Shown here one piece after another: positions 5,318 to 13,565 of a stretch of 17,558 bases of DNA (position 1 is its first letter; the number at the start of each line of letters is the position of its first letter). Location: positions 1 through 17,558 of the forward strand of contig CAZNTU010000111.1 in the NCBI GenBank assembly GCA_964575975.1. The letters are read 5' to 3'. The position numbers and the translations under genes were made by a program. The DNA comes from G963674505 sp964575975. Its GTDB lineage: Bacteria > Desulfobacterota > Desulfobacteria > Desulfobacterales > SKZT01. The notes beneath the pieces were generated by a model that made no database searches, had not been told where the DNA came from, and saw only the letters and a program-made list of their open reading frames with translations.

Positions 5318-7330
5318 ATGAAAAAATTGAGGGCAATTATCGCGTTGGCATTGTTGTTCGGGTTCTCGGGGACCGCTCTGGCCGAGCAGATTTCGTCCGA
5401 ATCGAAAAACGAACAGGCGGTGGATCTCGGAGAGGTGATTTCGACTGCCTCCCGGTACGAGGAACTCGTCGAATCGGTGCCCGCCAACGTCACGGTCATC
5501 AAGGCCGAAGACATCCGAAAATCCACGGCCAGAAACATTCCAGACCTTTTACGCTCCCAGGTCGGAGTTTTCGTCAACGACATCACCGGCAACGGACGCT
5601 CTTTCTCGGTCGATATAAGGGGATTCGGAGCGGCAATGACCGCGCAAACGAACACCCTCGTCCTGATCGACGGACGCCGGGTCAACCAGCCGGACCTTAG
5701 CGGCACGGACTGGTCCCTGATTTCCTTGGACCGCATCGAACGCATCGAGGTAATCCGGGGGGGGCGGGGGAGCGTTCTGTACGGCGACAACGCGACCGGA
5801 GGCGTCATCAACATTATCACCAAAAGCGGCAAGGGGTTGGAGGGTTTCCAGGCAAAGGCCGACGTCATGGCGGGAAGCTACGACACGTTCGATGCAAGCG
5901 CCTCGGCGAGCGGTTCCACGCAAAAGGCCTCGTACGCTCTTTCCGCCCGCTATTCGGACTCCGAGGGCTACCGTGACAACAGCGAAACGGAATTCAAGGA
6001 CATCGGAGGCAACGCCGCATGGTACGCCGCAGACTGGCTGGAAATCAACTTCAGCGGCGACTACCACAAGGACAACGCCGGCCTGCCCGGCTCGATCCTG
6101 CGAAGCGACTTCGCAAAAGGCGTCTCCAGAACCGACAGCCTTACCCCGGACAATTTCGCCGACGTCGAGGACTATTATTTCAAAGCCGGACCGCAGGCGT
6201 ACTTTTGGAACAACAGTGTATTCAGGGCCGACGCCTCTTACAGAAAACGCTCGTCGGTCTTCGACATCAGCTTCACGGGAGGAAATTTTGTCGGGGACAC
6301 GGACATTGAAACCAATGCCTTCGCCCCGCAGGTCGTTTTCAAGGAAAAAATCTTCGGTAAGGAGAACAGCCTGACCATAGGCTTCGACTACGAGAAAGCC
6401 ACAGAGGACATTCTCAATACCTCGGTTTTTTTCGGAACTGCCTCCGTAGGCGACTTCGAACTGGAAAAGGAAAGCACCGGCTATTACATCCAGGACGAAT
6501 TCAAGCCGGTCGAGGCCGTAGCGCTTTCCGCCGGCGCCAGGTACGACCGGGCCAGATTCGAATTCGACCCAGGCCGTCCCGACCATGTCACCATGGACGA
6601 AACCGCCTACAACGCCGGAGCCAGCTGCAACTTCCACAAGAAATCCTACGTGTATTTCGGCTATTCCAAGAGTTTCCGGTATCCCGTGTTGGACGAGTTC
6701 TTCAATTTCTCCACGAACACCGTGAATACGAATTTGGACGCACAAACATCGGATGATTACGAAGTGGGGGCTCGACATTATTTTTCGGAAACCTTTTTCG
6801 CCGACGTCAATTTTTTCCTGCTCGATACCGAGAACGAAATATTCTACAACACGGTGACCTTCGCGAACGAGAACCTGGACGGCGACACCCGGAGGCAGGG
6901 AGTCGAACTGACGTTGGCCAAGGAATTCGAGCGCATGAAGCTTAAAGCCACCTATTCGTACACCGACGCCGAGATTCGAGGCGGCCAGTATTCCGGGGAA
7001 CACATCCCCAACGTTCCGGAGCACAAGGCGAGCTTCGATTCGGAATTCGAACTGGGCGCCGGTTTTCTCCTGGCGCTGACCGGAATATACGTGGGAGAAC
7101 GCCCGTTCGACAGCGACTTCGCGAACCAATTCGACGACCAGGACGACTATTTCCTCCTGAACGCCAAGATCTTGTACAAGTGGAAAAATTTCACGCCATT
7201 TGTAAACCTGAACAATATCACCAACGAGGAATATTCCGAATACGGGGTCCTGGGCGGTTTCCCCACCGAGGAAGCGTTCTATCCCTCCCCGAAATTCAAT
7301 TTCATGGTCGGAATCACGGCGGAAATGTAG
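5318..7330 (+). CDS. TonB-dependent outer-membrane receptor, probable corrinoid importer (BtuB-like)
   Basis: A 670-residue TonB-dependent transporter of normal family size. The signal peptide is residues 1-22 (FSGTALA-E). The plug domain runs from about 37 to 170: ISTASRYEELVESVPANVTV near the TonB-contact end, then DLLRSQVGVFV, LVLIDGRRVN (114-123), RIERIEVIRGGRGSVLYG (139-156) and GGVINIITK (161-169). The remainder is the beta-barrel, rich in alternating aromatic strands and ending in FNFMVGITAEM; the final residue is Met rather than the usual aromatic. GGAGGG precedes the ATG by 7 nt. The cobalamin riboswitch and terminator just upstream are the main basis for assigning corrinoid as substrate. 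Sequence alone does not exclude a siderophore or another ligand. No btuC/D/F or tonB genes are present in the window. Confidence 0.9.
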   Translation: MKKLRAIIALALLFGFSGTALAEQISSESKNEQAVDLGEVISTASRYEELVESVPANVTVIKAEDIRKSTARNIPDLLRSQVGVFVNDITGNGRSFSVDIRGFGAAMTAQTNTLVLIDGRRVNQPDLSGTDWSLISLDRIERIEVIRGGRGSVLYGDNATGGVINIITKSGKGLEGFQAKADVMAGSYDTFDASASASGSTQKASYALSARYSDSEGYRDNSETEFKDIGGNAAWYAADWLEINFSGDYHKDNAGLPGSILRSDFAKGVSRTDSLTPDNFADVEDYYFKAGPQAYFWNNSVFRADASYRKRSSVFDISFTGGNFVGDTDIETNAFAPQVVFKEKIFGKENSLTIGFDYEKATEDILNTSVFFGTASVGDFELEKESTGYYIQDEFKPVEAVALSAGARYDRARFEFDPGRPDHVTMDETAYNAGASCNFHKKSYVYFGYSKSFRYPVLDEFFNFSTNTVNTNLDAQTSDDYEVGARHYFSETFFADVNFFLLDTENEIFYNTVTFANENLDGDTRRQGVELTLAKEFERMKLKATYSYTDAEIRGGQYSGEHIPNVPEHKASFDSEFELGAGFLLALTGIYVGERPFDSDFANQFDDQDDYFLLNAKILYKWKNFTPFVNLNNITNEEYSEYGVLGGFPTEEAFYPSPKFNFMVGITAEM

Positions 7331-7417
7331 TGGAGGGAACGAGAAGCGAGAAGGGAGAAGTCGAGCGGAAGGCTTCGGGTGGGGCGATGATTTCCCGTTT
7401 CTTCGTCCCAAGGCAGG

Positions 7418-7528
7418 GTCGCGCCGATGACCGGTAGCGCCGCCTTCCACGGCGGCGCGGGCGTCCAGAGACCGAATCGGACCGGAGACTGCGGGGTGCC
7501 GCACCGCCGTGGAAGGCGGCGCTACCGG
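7418..7528. repeat. REP-like large inverted repeat, copy 2
   Basis: Arms 7431-7460 and 7499-7528 are inverted copies identical at 29 of 30 positions (core GGTAGCGCCGCCTTCC), separated by 38 nt. A leading GTCGCGCCGATG (7418-7429) plus the left arm aligns with 120-159. The element could form a long cruciform or RNA hairpin downstream of the receptor gene. No T-run follows, so it is more like a REP/BIME pair than a terminator. Confidence 0.85.
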
Positions 7529-7778
7529 AATTCCGTCAGGCCCGCTTGGCGAAACGAAACCGGCCTTGCACGCCTGGAAAGGTACAAAACCGGGAGAAAA
7601 ATTCAGTGCCGGAAAATCGACATTTTATTACAACCGGTTTCGGGTGCCAGGGTTTTATATTCCAGACCATATATGAGGCATCGCATATTTTGACCTGAAA
7701 GCCCCGGCACCTGAAGCCCGAAACCCGACTCCCCCCTCCTCGCAACCCATTTTTTTCCCCTCCCCGCAAGATATTTCT
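7529..7778. other. Intergenic spacer with C-rich tract
   Basis: No gene supported. Roughly 7692-7768 is pyrimidine-rich on the plus strand, with words such as CCTGAAGCCCGAAACCCGAC followed by runs of C and T. Similar G-poor tracts occur at 16541-16580 and 17396-17470. No terminal inverted repeats of an insertion sequence are evident. Confidence 0.4.
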
Positions 7779-7806
7779 TTGAATCGAATTCCATACATGA
7801 TATAGA
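7779..7806 (+). promoter_or_regulatory. Probable promoter of the DruA-like gene
   Basis: TTGAAT (7779-7784), a 16-nt spacer and TATAGA (7801-7806). The expected transcript start, near 7813, agrees with translation beginning at ATG 7857 rather than at the upstream ATG 7812. Confidence 0.5.
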
Positions 7807-7856
7807 GGTGAATGACAGAGACAACCACAACATGCAACTTTATGCGAGGAGGCGCG

Positions 7857-8750
7857 ATGCAACTTCCGGCATTCAAGACGTTTTGCGGAGAACGAGTAAC
7901 AAACGAGCAACTCGACGAAATCAAGGAACTCGTTTCCTTGTTTCCGTCGCTTTCCAGGAACGAGCTTGCGAACACCATTTGCGAGCTGTTCTCTTGGAAA
8001 CGTCCCACGGGCAAACTGAAGACCGTGGAGGCGATTCAATACCTCGAAGTTCTGGAAGACTGGAAAATCATCAAACTTCCCGAAACCCGCGGCACGAGGC
8101 AAAAAGGTCTCGGAGAAAAGGTGGTCACCACGGAACAGTCCGACAGGCCGGAAGATATCGAGGCGAACTTGAAGGATATTTCGCCTATCGTGCTGGAAAG
8201 AATAACCACAAAGGAACAGCGGCAGCTTTTTTACGAGTACGTGGAAAGATACCATTATCTTGGCTATCAGCGGCCATTCGGAGCGCAAATCCGGTACTTC
8301 GTGAGGGCCGAGGGCCTCGACAACGCCATCATCGGCTGTTTGCAGTGGTCTAGCCCTGCATGGAGAATGACGCCCCGCGACCGGTATATCGATTGGACCG
8401 AGGATGAACGGGTCAAGAACCTGCAAAAGATCGTCAACAACAGTCGCTTCTTGATTTTTCCCTGGGTGAAGGTAAAAAACCTGGCCAGCAAGGTGCTTTC
8501 CATATCCGCCAAGAGAATCGCCGACGACTGGAAAAAGACCTACAAGTACGAGCCGGTTCTTTTGGAGACGCTGGTGGATCCGGCCTTCGATTTTTCGGGA
8601 ACATGCTACAAGGCGGCCAATTGGGTCCATGTCGGGACCACGACCGGCCGCGGAAGGATGGACCGGGAAAACAGGAATCACGGAGCCGCTCCCAAGGAAA
8701 TATTTCTTTACCCGCTGACTCCGAATTTCCGAGAGGAACTCACCTGCTAA
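7857..8750 (+). CDS. Stand-alone DUF4338 / DruA-like protein
   Basis: A 297-residue protein with the full DUF4338 pattern. It has an N-terminal helical segment (LSRNELANTICELFSWKRP, 32-50), YHYLGYQRPFG (132-142), a WSSPAWRMTPRDRYIDW block (164-180), NNSRFLIFPWVKVKNLAS (194-211), PVLLETLVD (233-241), and GTCYKAANWVHVGTTTGRG (248-266). This is the family of DruA from the Druantia anti-phage system, where DruA acts with DruE and type-specific partners. None of those is encoded here, so a Druantia role cannot be assumed. Many genomes carry single DUF4338 genes of unknown function, some suspected of mobility. I chose ATG 7857 because GAGGAGG ends 4 nt before it; ATGs at 7812 and 7842 are alternatives. 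The gene follows a REP-like inverted repeat and is 13 bp from the UMF1-type transporter. Confidence 0.85.
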   Translation: MQLPAFKTFCGERVTNEQLDEIKELVSLFPSLSRNELANTICELFSWKRPTGKLKTVEAIQYLEVLEDWKIIKLPETRGTRQKGLGEKVVTTEQSDRPEDIEANLKDISPIVLERITTKEQRQLFYEYVERYHYLGYQRPFGAQIRYFVRAEGLDNAIIGCLQWSSPAWRMTPRDRYIDWTEDERVKNLQKIVNNSRFLIFPWVKVKNLASKVLSISAKRIADDWKKTYKYEPVLLETLVDPAFDFSGTCYKAANWVHVGTTTGRGRMDRENRNHGAAPKEIFLYPLTPNFREELTC

Positions 8751-8763
8751 AAAGCGAGTAGTT

Positions 8764-10077
8764 ATGAAATCCACAAACCACGGCAGCCCGGAGAAAAAAG
8801 AGATCAAGCCTGTCGCGGCGTGGGTGCTGTTCGATTTCGCCAATTCTGCCTATACCACTCTGGTGGTCACGTTTATTTACGCCGCCTATTTCGTGAAAGC
8901 GGTGGCGCCCGACGAAATCGCGGGGACCGCGTTGTGGTCCCGGGGCGTCACCATTACGGCGGTCGTCGTCGCCATCCTGTCGCCAGCGTTAGGGGCCGTC
9001 GCCGACCGGAGCGGCCTTCGAAAAACCTTTCTGTTCGTCTCCACGCTGGTCGCGGTCGCGGGGTCGGCAATGCTCCATTTCGCCCTGCCGGGACAAGTCT
9101 TCAAAGCGTTGGTTTGGTTCGTGATTTCCAATATAGCGTTCGAACTCGCCAACGTTTTCTACAACGCCTTTCTGCCGGAAATCGCCCCGAAGGACAAAAT
9201 CGGGCGCGTATCCGGAATCGGATGGGGAGTTGGATATATCGGAGGGCTGCTCGCCATGTTCGTAGCCCTGGCGGGATTCGTCAGCCCCGAGACTCCCTGG
9301 TTCGGCCTTTCCAAAGAAACGGGCGCCAATATTCGGGCGACCAATCTTCTTGTCGCGGTCTGGTTCGCCGTGTTTTCCATCCCCATGTTCCTGTTCGTCG
9401 AATCGCCTCCGCAGGTCCTCCCGGCAAACGGAAAAGCGGACCGATGGATCAAGGACGGCCTCGAAGACATCGCGAACACCTTCCGGGAAATCAGAGAATA
9501 CAAAGAGATCGTCAAATTGCTTGTCGCGCGCATGATCTACAACGACGGTCTGATCACCATCTTCGCGTTCGGCGGAATCTACGCGGCGGGCGAATTCGGT
9601 TTTTCGTTCCAGGAAATCATGGTTTTCGGCATCGTCCTGAACGTTGCCGCAGGCCTCGGTGCATTGGTCATGGGCTATTTCGACGACAGGCTCGGGGGCA
9701 AGAAGACGATCCAGATCAGCAACGCGTTCCTGACCCTCGCCGTGCTGCTGGCTGTCCTCGCCCCGGACAAGACGTGGTTCTGGATCGCGGGAATCCTGGT
9801 CGGCCTGTTCGCCGGACCCAATCAATCCGCCAGCAGATCTCTTCTGGGACGTTTCGTTCCGAAGGCGAAGGAAAACCAGTTTTTCGGCTTTTTCGCGTTT
9901 TCGGGCAAAATGACCGCTTTCATGGGTCCTCTCCTGCTTGGCATATTGACGGACATCTTCGACAGTCAGCGGGCGGGCGTAGCTGTCGTGGCTGTTTTTT
10001 TCATCGTCGGGGGATTGCTTTTGACGCGCGTGGACGAAGCGGAAGGGGTTAGGCGTCAAGCGTCGGGCAACAAGTAA
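8764..10077 (+). CDS. UMF1-family (Atg22-like) MFS transporter
   Basis: A 437-residue polytopic inner-membrane protein of the major facilitator superfamily, with about 12 hydrophobic segments. The family hallmark AWVLFDFANSAYTT lies at 19-32. The MFS loop motif appears as GAVADRSGLRK between helices 2 and 3, and VMGYFDDRLGGKK occupies the equivalent place in the second half. Bacterial members of this family are mostly uncharacterised; the yeast relative Atg22 exports amino acids from the vacuole, so the substrate here is unknown. The start lies only 13 bp after the DruA-like stop and has a weak ribosome site (GCGAG), so it is probably co-transcribed with that gene. No separate promoter fits in the gap. 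The stop at 10077 is followed by 175 bp with no clear terminator. Confidence 0.9.
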   Translation: MKSTNHGSPEKKEIKPVAAWVLFDFANSAYTTLVVTFIYAAYFVKAVAPDEIAGTALWSRGVTITAVVVAILSPALGAVADRSGLRKTFLFVSTLVAVAGSAMLHFALPGQVFKALVWFVISNIAFELANVFYNAFLPEIAPKDKIGRVSGIGWGVGYIGGLLAMFVALAGFVSPETPWFGLSKETGANIRATNLLVAVWFAVFSIPMFLFVESPPQVLPANGKADRWIKDGLEDIANTFREIREYKEIVKLLVARMIYNDGLITIFAFGGIYAAGEFGFSFQEIMVFGIVLNVAAGLGALVMGYFDDRLGGKKTIQISNAFLTLAVLLAVLAPDKTWFWIAGILVGLFAGPNQSASRSLLGRFVPKAKENQFFGFFAFSGKMTAFMGPLLLGILTDIFDSQRAGVAVVAVFFIVGGLLLTRVDEAEGVRRQASGNK

Positions 10078-10252
10078 AAGACATTGGACGTTCTATAGTT
10101 CCAACACAGGACCGTACATTCCCTCTCCGCTGAATAGGTTACCGGTTGGCCCGCTGGGCGAAGGCGGTCCGCGATTTGTCTTCCGGCTTTTCTCGCGAAC
10201 ACCTTTTTTCAACCTCCAGAAAACGACGCCGGTCTCGTTCGCGGGAATGGTT

Positions 10253-11212
10253 TTAAATTTGCGAGACGAGATATCCCATATAGCCAAGGTACAGCAATAT
10301 GAAAACAACGCCCTCCCATTTTTCCAGCGTTCTTCTTTTTCCCGTGAACATCGTGACGAACAAAACTATACTGGCCGCGATCACCACGGCGACGTCGAAA
10401 TTGCTCCTTTCGGGAAACGGCAAAGGCCGAACGGCGGCGCTGACGCCGAGGATGAAAAAAATATTGAAAATGTTCGATCCGACTACGTTTCCCACCGCGA
10501 TTTCCAGGTTCTTTTTGAATGCCGCAGTCACCGAAGTCGCCAATTCCGGCAGAGACGTACCCACAGCGACAATGGTCAGTCCCACGAAAGCCTCCCCCAA
10601 TCCGAATTTCAACGCGATATTTACTGCGGAGACGACGATGAGATGTCCTCCAGCCGCGAGAGCGGCGATGCCGATCGATACGAACGCGACGGATTTGCTC
10701 GCAGCGAGACTCCGCACGGGCGCCTGCTCGATCGCGCCTTCGACCTTGAACGCAATCCCTGCCGAGTAATACATGAAAATGACGAAAAAACACAAAAGGA
10801 TCAGGCCGTCGCTGCGGCTAAGCTCCGAGACCGTATCGGCGTCGATCAGCCTGTCGTTTGCCGCGATCCCCAAAACAAGGGCCGCGAGAAGACTGAACGG
10901 GATCTCTTTCCAGACCGTGCCTTTCGATACGGTCAACGGATAAATGACCGCCGATACGCCGAGGATCAGGAAAATATTCGCGATGTTGCTTCCGAGCACG
11001 TTTCCGACGGCGATGTCGGTATTCCCCTTGATTCCGGCCACCACGCTCACGAACAGCTCCGGAGCGGAAGTCCCGAAAGCGACAATGGTCAAACCGATGA
11101 CCAGTTCCGAAACATTGAACTTCTTAGCTATGGACGAAGCCCCCTCCACAAGCAGGTCCGCGCCCTTTATCAAGATCGCGAAACCGATGACGAGCAACAA
11201 CGCATCCAGCAT
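10253..11212 (-). CDS. CaCA-family Na+/Ca2+ (cation) exchanger, YrbG-like
   Basis: A 319-residue inner-membrane antiporter with the two inverted alpha-repeats of the cation/Ca2+ exchanger superfamily. Repeat 1 has GLTIVAFGTSAPELFVSV (40-57) and VGNVLGSNIANIF (69-81). Repeat 2 has GLTIVAVGTSLPELATSV (211-228) and VGNVVGSNIFNIFFI (240-254). The acidic residues E52 and E223 in the GTS-PE motifs are the ion-coordinating positions of the family. About ten membrane helices are expected. Start ATG 11212 has GGGGGT upstream as a likely ribosome site. It converges with the MFS gene and lies 102 bp downstream of a small minus-strand ORF. The physiological cation direction is not evident from sequence. 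Confidence 0.92.
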   Translation of the reverse strand: MLDALLLVIGFAILIKGADLLVEGASSIAKKFNVSELVIGLTIVAFGTSAPELFVSVVAGIKGNTDIAVGNVLGSNIANIFLILGVSAVIYPLTVSKGTVWKEIPFSLLAALVLGIAANDRLIDADTVSELSRSDGLILLCFFVIFMYYSAGIAFKVEGAIEQAPVRSLAASKSVAFVSIGIAALAAGGHLIVVSAVNIALKFGLGEAFVGLTIVAVGTSLPELATSVTAAFKKNLEIAVGNVVGSNIFNIFFILGVSAAVRPLPFPERSNFDVAVVIAASIVLFVTMFTGKRRTLEKWEGVVFILLYLGYMGYLVSQI

Positions 11213-11314
11213 TTAAATACCCCCGGACCAAAAAAGCGGTTCTCCTCGCGAGTCGTCGGCCGGCAATTACCCGAAGATTCGACACCACGGACCACCGACG
11301 CGGCACTCGCGCGC

Positions 11315-11503
11315 TTATAGAAAAATCCGAAACTTTGTTTTTTCGGCAAGCCTTTCTATCACATTCTCGCGTTCCGATAAAGTCGGGAGATAGTATGCCC
11401 AATCCGGCGACAAAACGTTCGTTCCGGCCTCTCTCAGTCTTCTTGTCAGTTCCACGCCCAAAGCTTTCAAAACGCGCCTGCAATGCGCACAATCGGTTTC
11501 CAT
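11315..11503 (-). CDS. Small hypothetical protein with CxxC motif
   Basis: A 62-residue reading frame from ATG 11503, or 79 residues from TTG 11554. It begins METDCAHCRRVLKALG with a CxxC pair at residues 5 and 8. A helical amphipathic stretch follows (VLKALGVELTRRLREAG), then LSPDWAYYLP and a second helix (SERENVIERLAEKT). I do not recognise the family. The composition looks protein-like, and it lies upstream of and co-directional with the cation exchanger. The ribosome site is poor at either start (GGAG directly abuts ATG 11503). A metal-binding or thioredoxin-like role is only a guess from CxxC. Confidence 0.4.
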   Translation of the reverse strand: METDCAHCRRVLKALGVELTRRLREAGTNVLSPDWAYYLPTLSERENVIERLAEKTKFRIFL

Positions 11504-11568
11504 CTCCGGTTTCCATATCCTGAGTCCGCGTATTCGTGGCGTCCATCGCGCCAAAGCCGTCCTGAAGT

Positions 11569-11597
11569 TTGCTATACGAACCAGAACGTGTTATCTT
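11569..11597 (+). promoter_or_regulatory. Probable promoter of the helicase gene
   Basis: TTGCTA (11569-11574), a 17-nt spacer and TATCTT (11592-11597), about 80 nt ahead of the start codon. Confidence 0.5.
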
Positions 11598-11679
11598 AAT
11601 TGATTAACCGATCCCGGGAGGTCTTCCTGCGGACTGTGATTCAGGGAGTTTGCCAAAAATTAGTTGAAGAGGACGTTCA

Positions 11680-13353
11680 TTGATAAGAAAAATAATCTCC
11701 ATAATCGCATCCCTTTTAAAGGGTAAAGAGGACGAATTAAAGGGTAAAGAGGACGAAGCTCGCAGCGACAGCTATGCCGGCAAATGCGCGACAGCGACGA
11801 AAAAGCCCGAAAAGGGATCCGAGGAGCGCCAAAGCGGACCCGAATATCTAACGAACGCAAAGGCCCCAAAGCTCCGAAGAGTCGCTAACAAGCCTGACGA
11901 TCCCGACAACAAGCAGCCTGCATGGAAACCCTCGGATTTTCCTGTCGAACCTCGTCCGGACAAGACCAGATTCCACGACCTGGATCTTCCGGACGACCTG
12001 CTGCACGCCATCTGCGACCTGAAATTCCAGTATCTCACCCCGATCCAAGCCGAAATTCTTCCGGTGGCCCTCCTCGGAAGAGACGCCACCGGCCAGGCGC
12101 AGACTGGAACCGGCAAAACCGCCGCGTTTCTAATCGGCATCGTCGCGACCATTACACGAAACCCCATCAAGGGCAAGAGAAGCAAGGGAACCCCGCGCGC
12201 GCTCATCCTGGCGCCGACGAGAGAACTCGCTCTGCAAATCGAAAAGGACGCCAAAGACCTGACCAAGTACGCGAGGTTCAACATCCTGTGCATGATTGGC
12301 GGAACCGGCTACGACAAACAGAAAGCCGCTTTATTGAAGGCCCCTGTCGATATCGCGGTGGCGACGCCCGGAAGGCTTTTAGATTTCGCGCGCCAGAACC
12401 TGATCAACCTTCGAAAAATAGAAACCCTGGTGATCGACGAAGCCGACAGGATGCTCGACATGGGATTCATCCCGGACATCTCCCGGATCGTCCGCATGAC
12501 CCCGCCCAAGGAACAAAGGCAGACCCTTTTCTTCAGCGCCACTCTGACCCCGGATGTCCTTCGGCTCGCGTCCCAATGGACAAGAGAATCCTTCAAGGCG
12601 GAAATCGACCCCGATCAGATCGCGGCCAAGTCGGTGGACCAGAAGGTCTATTTGACCACGCTGGACGAAAAATTCGCCGTTCTGTACAACCTCATTACGA
12701 AATACGAGCTTACGCGGGTCCTGATTTTCACCAACAGGAGAGACCAGGCGAGGGACTTGACCCTCGACCTGTGCAAGGCGGGAATAAACGCCGACCTTCT
12801 CTCGGGGGAGCTTTCCCAGAACAAAAGAAGCAGGGCGCTGGAGAATTTCAAGTCGGGCCAGATCGCCGTCCTGGTCGCGACAGACGTGGCCGCGCGCGGA
12901 ATTCACATCGAAGGAATCAGCCACGTGGTCAACTACCATCTTCCCCAGGAGGCGGAGCATTACGTACACAGGATCGGCCGCACCGGAAGGGCCGGCAGCA
13001 CCGGCACCTCCATCAGCTTCGCCGACGAACGCGACTCGTTCAACATTCCACCCATCGAAAAGCTCCTGGGAAACAAACTCGAATGCGAATATCCCCCGGA
13101 AGAGCTGCTCAAAATGCCGGACTTCTCAAACGTGGTCCCGGTGCAACCGGCCTTTGTCGGCTCAACCGATTTCTCCAAACGCCACCCGAGCAGAAGGCCT
13201 GCGGGACAAAAAGGAAAACCCAAATACAGAAGACGCGGCGGAAGGGGCAAAAAAACCGACGGGGAGACCAAGGCGGAGGCGCCGGCCGGCAAATCCACTT
13301 CGTCCTCCCGGAGATCGAGAAAACCAAACAGAACAAAAACGGAAAAGACATAA
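11680..13353 (+). CDS. DEAD-box ATP-dependent RNA helicase, RhlB-like
   Basis: A 557-residue superfamily 2 RNA helicase. The charged, low-complexity N-terminus (1-95) precedes the Q-motif region (F98 to Q123, TRFHDLDLP..YLTPIQAE). Motif I is AQTGTGKT (140-147), Ia is PTRELA (179-184), II is DEAD (253-256) and III is SAT (286-288). V lies in TDVAARGIHI (401-410) and VI is HRIGRTGR (430-437). The tail after about 500 is basic and rich in Arg, Lys, Gly and Ser, typical of RNA-binding extensions. TRFHDLDLPDDLLHAI resembles pseudomonad-type RhlB, which also carries an N-terminal extension, and RhlE-type is the alternative. It likely unwinds structured RNA in decay or ribosome assembly. Translation starts at TTG 11680 with GAAGAGGA 6 nt upstream. 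LKGKEDE is duplicated at residues 13-26. Confidence 0.92.
   Translation: MIRKIISIIASLLKGKEDELKGKEDEARSDSYAGKCATATKKPEKGSEERQSGPEYLTNAKAPKLRRVANKPDDPDNKQPAWKPSDFPVEPRPDKTRFHDLDLPDDLLHAICDLKFQYLTPIQAEILPVALLGRDATGQAQTGTGKTAAFLIGIVATITRNPIKGKRSKGTPRALILAPTRELALQIEKDAKDLTKYARFNILCMIGGTGYDKQKAALLKAPVDIAVATPGRLLDFARQNLINLRKIETLVIDEADRMLDMGFIPDISRIVRMTPPKEQRQTLFFSATLTPDVLRLASQWTRESFKAEIDPDQIAAKSVDQKVYLTTLDEKFAVLYNLITKYELTRVLIFTNRRDQARDLTLDLCKAGINADLLSGELSQNKRSRALENFKSGQIAVLVATDVAARGIHIEGISHVVNYHLPQEAEHYVHRIGRTGRAGSTGTSISFADERDSFNIPPIEKLLGNKLECEYPPEELLKMPDFSNVVPVQPAFVGSTDFSKRHPSRRPAGQKGKPKYRRRGGRGKKTDGETKAEAPAGKSTSSSRRSRKPNRTKTEKT
11716..11757 (+). repeat. Perfect 21-bp tandem duplication in the helicase N-terminus
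   Basis: Units 11716-11736 and 11737-11757 are identical and encode LKGKEDE twice. Being a multiple of three, copy-number change would keep the frame and merely lengthen or shorten the linker. Confidence 0.95.
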
Positions 13354-13565
13354 CGCAGGGGGGGCTTCGAGACCAAATCAGGCTTGCCCTTCGTGCAATA
13401 CATATCTACCGCCCTTTCCCGCATCCGTTTTCTGCCATGGCGGTTTTTTCCTGTCATAAACCTCCCATATCTCGACCGGTTGATTTTTAGTTGAAACGTG
13501 ACCATCATATTGCACAACGATGATTTGAAACGAAAAAAATATGACGCCGAACAGAGGAGGTCGCT

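Noticed and set aside
7427..7693. 88-codon plus-strand frame in the receptor-DruA spacer
   Set aside because: It is made largely of the REP-like inverted repeat read as codons; no family resemblance and no ribosome site.
7331..8763. Insertion sequence carrying the DruA-like gene
   Set aside because: No terminal inverted repeats or target duplications could be found; the gene ends only 13 bp from the next coding region. Mobility is left as a hypothesis.
7857..10077. Complete Druantia defence island
   Set aside because: No DruE-type helicase or other Druantia subunits are encoded; the next gene is an MFS transporter.
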